From positions 1 through 5,138 of the forward strand of contig CAXYVC010000158.1 in the NCBI GenBank assembly GCA_964292295.1: 5,138 bases of DNA. Reading direction: 5' to 3'. Below the pieces are notes generated by a model. That model was not told the DNA's origin and ran no database searches. It was given only the letters and a program-made list of their open reading frames with translations. Shown here piece after piece: positions 4,191-5,138 of this stretch. Position numbers and translations under genes: made by a program. The DNA is from CAXYVC01 sp964292295. Its GTDB lineage: Bacteria; Acidobacteriota; Holophagae; Holophagales; Holophagaceae. Positions within the stretch are counted from its first letter, which is position 1; every line of letters starts with the position of its first letter.

Positions 4191-5138
4191 TCAGTGGATG
4201 CGTTCCACGGTGTCGGTCATGCGGAGATCCTTCCCCTTGCCGCCGACGAGAAGAACCGCCCCGTTGGCCAGCAGCGTCGCCGTGTGGCCCGTCCGTGGCA
4301 CATCCAGCCGGGCTGCATGAAGCGTGAACTGCCCCGTGGCGGGGTCGTACAGCTCCGTCGTCTCCGGGAAGTGATCCCCCACGCCAGGGACGAAGCCCAG
4401 CCCCCCGGCCAGCAACACCTTGCCGCTGGGCATCAGCGTCGCGGTGTAGTCGCTCCAGTTCGCTTCTCCCGCATGGCCCGTGCGGCTGAAGGTCCCGCGG
4501 GAGGGATCGTAGCATTCCGCATACGTGGGCCAGTGCAGCACGTCGTTATAGCCCCCTGCACACAGCACCTCGCCGCCGGGCAGGAGGATCGCCTCGTGGG
4601 CGCAGCGCTCCTCGGCGAGCCCCCCCGTGGGCGTGAAGGCCCCCGTGGCGGGGTCGTACAGCTCCGCACTGGCCAGGTAGCCGGGCCCCGGGTTCCAGTT
4701 CTCGGTCAGGGGGCACCACCCCCCCACCACCAGCACCCTGCCGTCGGGGAGGAGCGTCGCCGTGTGCTGGCAGCGGGCCTGGGCCATGGAGCCCGTGGGC
4801 GAAAAGGTCCCCGTGGCGGGGTCGTACAGCTCCGCGCCGGACCACGTGTAGTTCGCTCCGGGCCCATATCCCCCTGCAATCAGGACCTTGCCATTGGGAA
4901 GGAGGGTAGCCGTGTGCTTGTGTCGAACCCTGGCCATGGCGCCGGTGGGCGTAAAGGTTCCCGTGGCGGGGTCGTACAGCTCCGCGCTGGCAAGATCCTT
5001 GGATTCCTTGTCGTATCCCCCGGTCACCAGCACCTTGCCGTTGGGCAGGAGGGTGGCCGTGGCGAACATGCGGGCCGAGGCCATGCTCCCCGTCCGCGTG
5101 ATGGCGTTCGTGGCGGGGTCGTACAGCTCCGCGCTGGC
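4191..5138 (-). CDS. Kelch-repeat beta-propeller lipoprotein, copy K-up (partial, C-terminal 315 aa)
   Basis: The frame is open to the window edge, where it encodes ASAELYDPATNAITRTGS, so the Met at 5084 is internal and not the start. By alignment with K-mid and K-down about 61 N-terminal residues are missing (signal peptide, lipid-attachment Cys and most of blade 1), giving an expected full length near 376. The visible part holds the end of blade 1 and blades 2-7, ending TVERIH. The RCQH, GGWC, RCAH and VLCAGG cysteines are conserved, and blade 5 has an extra one (AECYDPSRG). The entry to blade 6 differs sharply from the other copies (HAGEANWSDY against ESVAFRRHYY) and its loop is two residues shorter. 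Blades 4-5 share a 157-bp identical stretch with K-down. It is the first visible member of the array in transcription order, and more copies could lie further right. Same inferred role: a cell-envelope propeller with unknown ligand. Confidence 0.92.
   Translation of the reverse strand, partial: ASAELYDPATNAITRTGSMASARMFATATLLPNGKVLVTGGYDKESKDLASAELYDPATGTFTPTGAMARVRHKHTATLLPNGKVLIAGGYGPGANYTWSGAELYDPATGTFSPTGSMAQARCQHTATLLPDGRVLVVGGWCPLTENWNPGPGYLASAELYDPATGAFTPTGGLAEERCAHEAILLPGGEVLCAGGYNDVLHWPTYAECYDPSRGTFSRTGHAGEANWSDYTATLMPSGKVLLAGGLGFVPGVGDHFPETTELYDPATGQFTLHAARLDVPRTGHTATLLANGAVLLVGGKGKDLRMTDTVERIH

Larger units (their letters stand above)
1887..5130 (-). repeat. Short intragenic repeat coding for the ELYDPAT strand (13 exact copies)
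   Basis: The plus-strand core gtggcggggtcgtacagctc plus one further c is exact at 1887, 2202, 2373, 2670, 3114, 3597, 3747, 3894, 4336, 4645, 4813, 4963 and 5110. Variants occur at 2523 (first base changed) and 3429 (three changes). It encodes the GAGCTGTACGACCCCGCCAC strand of the kelch blade. Codon choice is fixed even where synonymous codons were available, so the repeats are homogenised at DNA level and could serve as recombination points between blades and between genes. Confidence 0.88.
1742..5138 (-). repeat. Tandem array of kelch gene + spacer units (period about 1.22 kb)
   Basis: Stop codons lie at 1742, 2969 and 4191 and starts at 2881 and 4105, giving periods of 1227, 1222 and 1224 bp. 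Two units are complete (1742-2968 and 2969-4190) and a third is cut by the window edge. Similarity covers coding and spacer DNA. One 95-bp block is identical in all three copies (2604-2698, 3828-3922, 5044-5138). The left boundary of the array is at the K-down stop codon, after which similarity ends. Confidence 0.9.

Noticed and set aside
4191..5084. Start of K-up at the Met at 5084
   Set aside because: The frame continues upstream to the window edge with kelch sequence matching blade 1 of the other copies, so this Met is internal (MASARMF of blade 2).
1887..5130. Regularly spaced short identical repeats resembling a CRISPR array
   Set aside because: Spacing is irregular at about 140-330 bp, the repeats are in frame and encode a kelch strand, and the intervening DNA is conserved coding sequence.

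Overview
The window reads as one minus-strand run of genes from a GC-rich bacterium (about two thirds G+C by eye). Transcription order, right to left, is: a kelch-repeat lipoprotein cut by the window edge (4191-5138, 'K-up'), a complete kelch lipoprotein (2969-4105, 'K-mid'), a second complete kelch lipoprotein (1742-2881, 'K-down'), an unrelated exported protein of 521 residues (63-1628), and possibly the first 19 codons of another gene (1-57). There are no RNA genes, transposases, CRISPR arrays or phage genes. Long plus-strand ORFs exist only as GC-rich shadows of these genes.

The dominant feature is a tandem array. Gene plus spacer repeats with a period of about 1.22 kb. Spacers of 87 and 85 bp are nearly identical and are duplicated with the genes. 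Each protein has a lipoprotein-type signal ending LLVQLAC-GGGS and then seven kelch-like repeats (R..H-TATLL-P.GKVL.AGG-...-AELYDPATG.F.PTG), which predicts a six- or seven-bladed beta-propeller tethered to the cell envelope. The framework is nearly invariant even at the DNA level. Differences are concentrated in the loop between the GG and the AELYDP of each blade. A 157-bp stretch is identical between K-down and K-up but clearly diverged in K-mid, which points to recombination or gene conversion inside the array.

The 521-residue protein next to the array has a cleavable signal peptide, many aromatic residues, a repeated SWGVF...PKL motif and a central small-residue hydrophobic stretch. I do not recognise its family. 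Same-strand order suggests the kelch lipoproteins and this protein might work together at the cell surface, but spacers of 85-113 bp and no identifiable promoter leave co-transcription unproven.

Taxonomy is inference. TATLLPNGKVLVAGG/AELYDPATG kelch proteins with a CGGGS lipobox and high GC are typical of Acidobacteriota (for example Holophaga/Geothrix-like) and Myxococcota, and I cannot separate these from the sequence. The most unusual content is the homogenised framework / variable-loop kelch array and its uncharacterised secreted neighbour.
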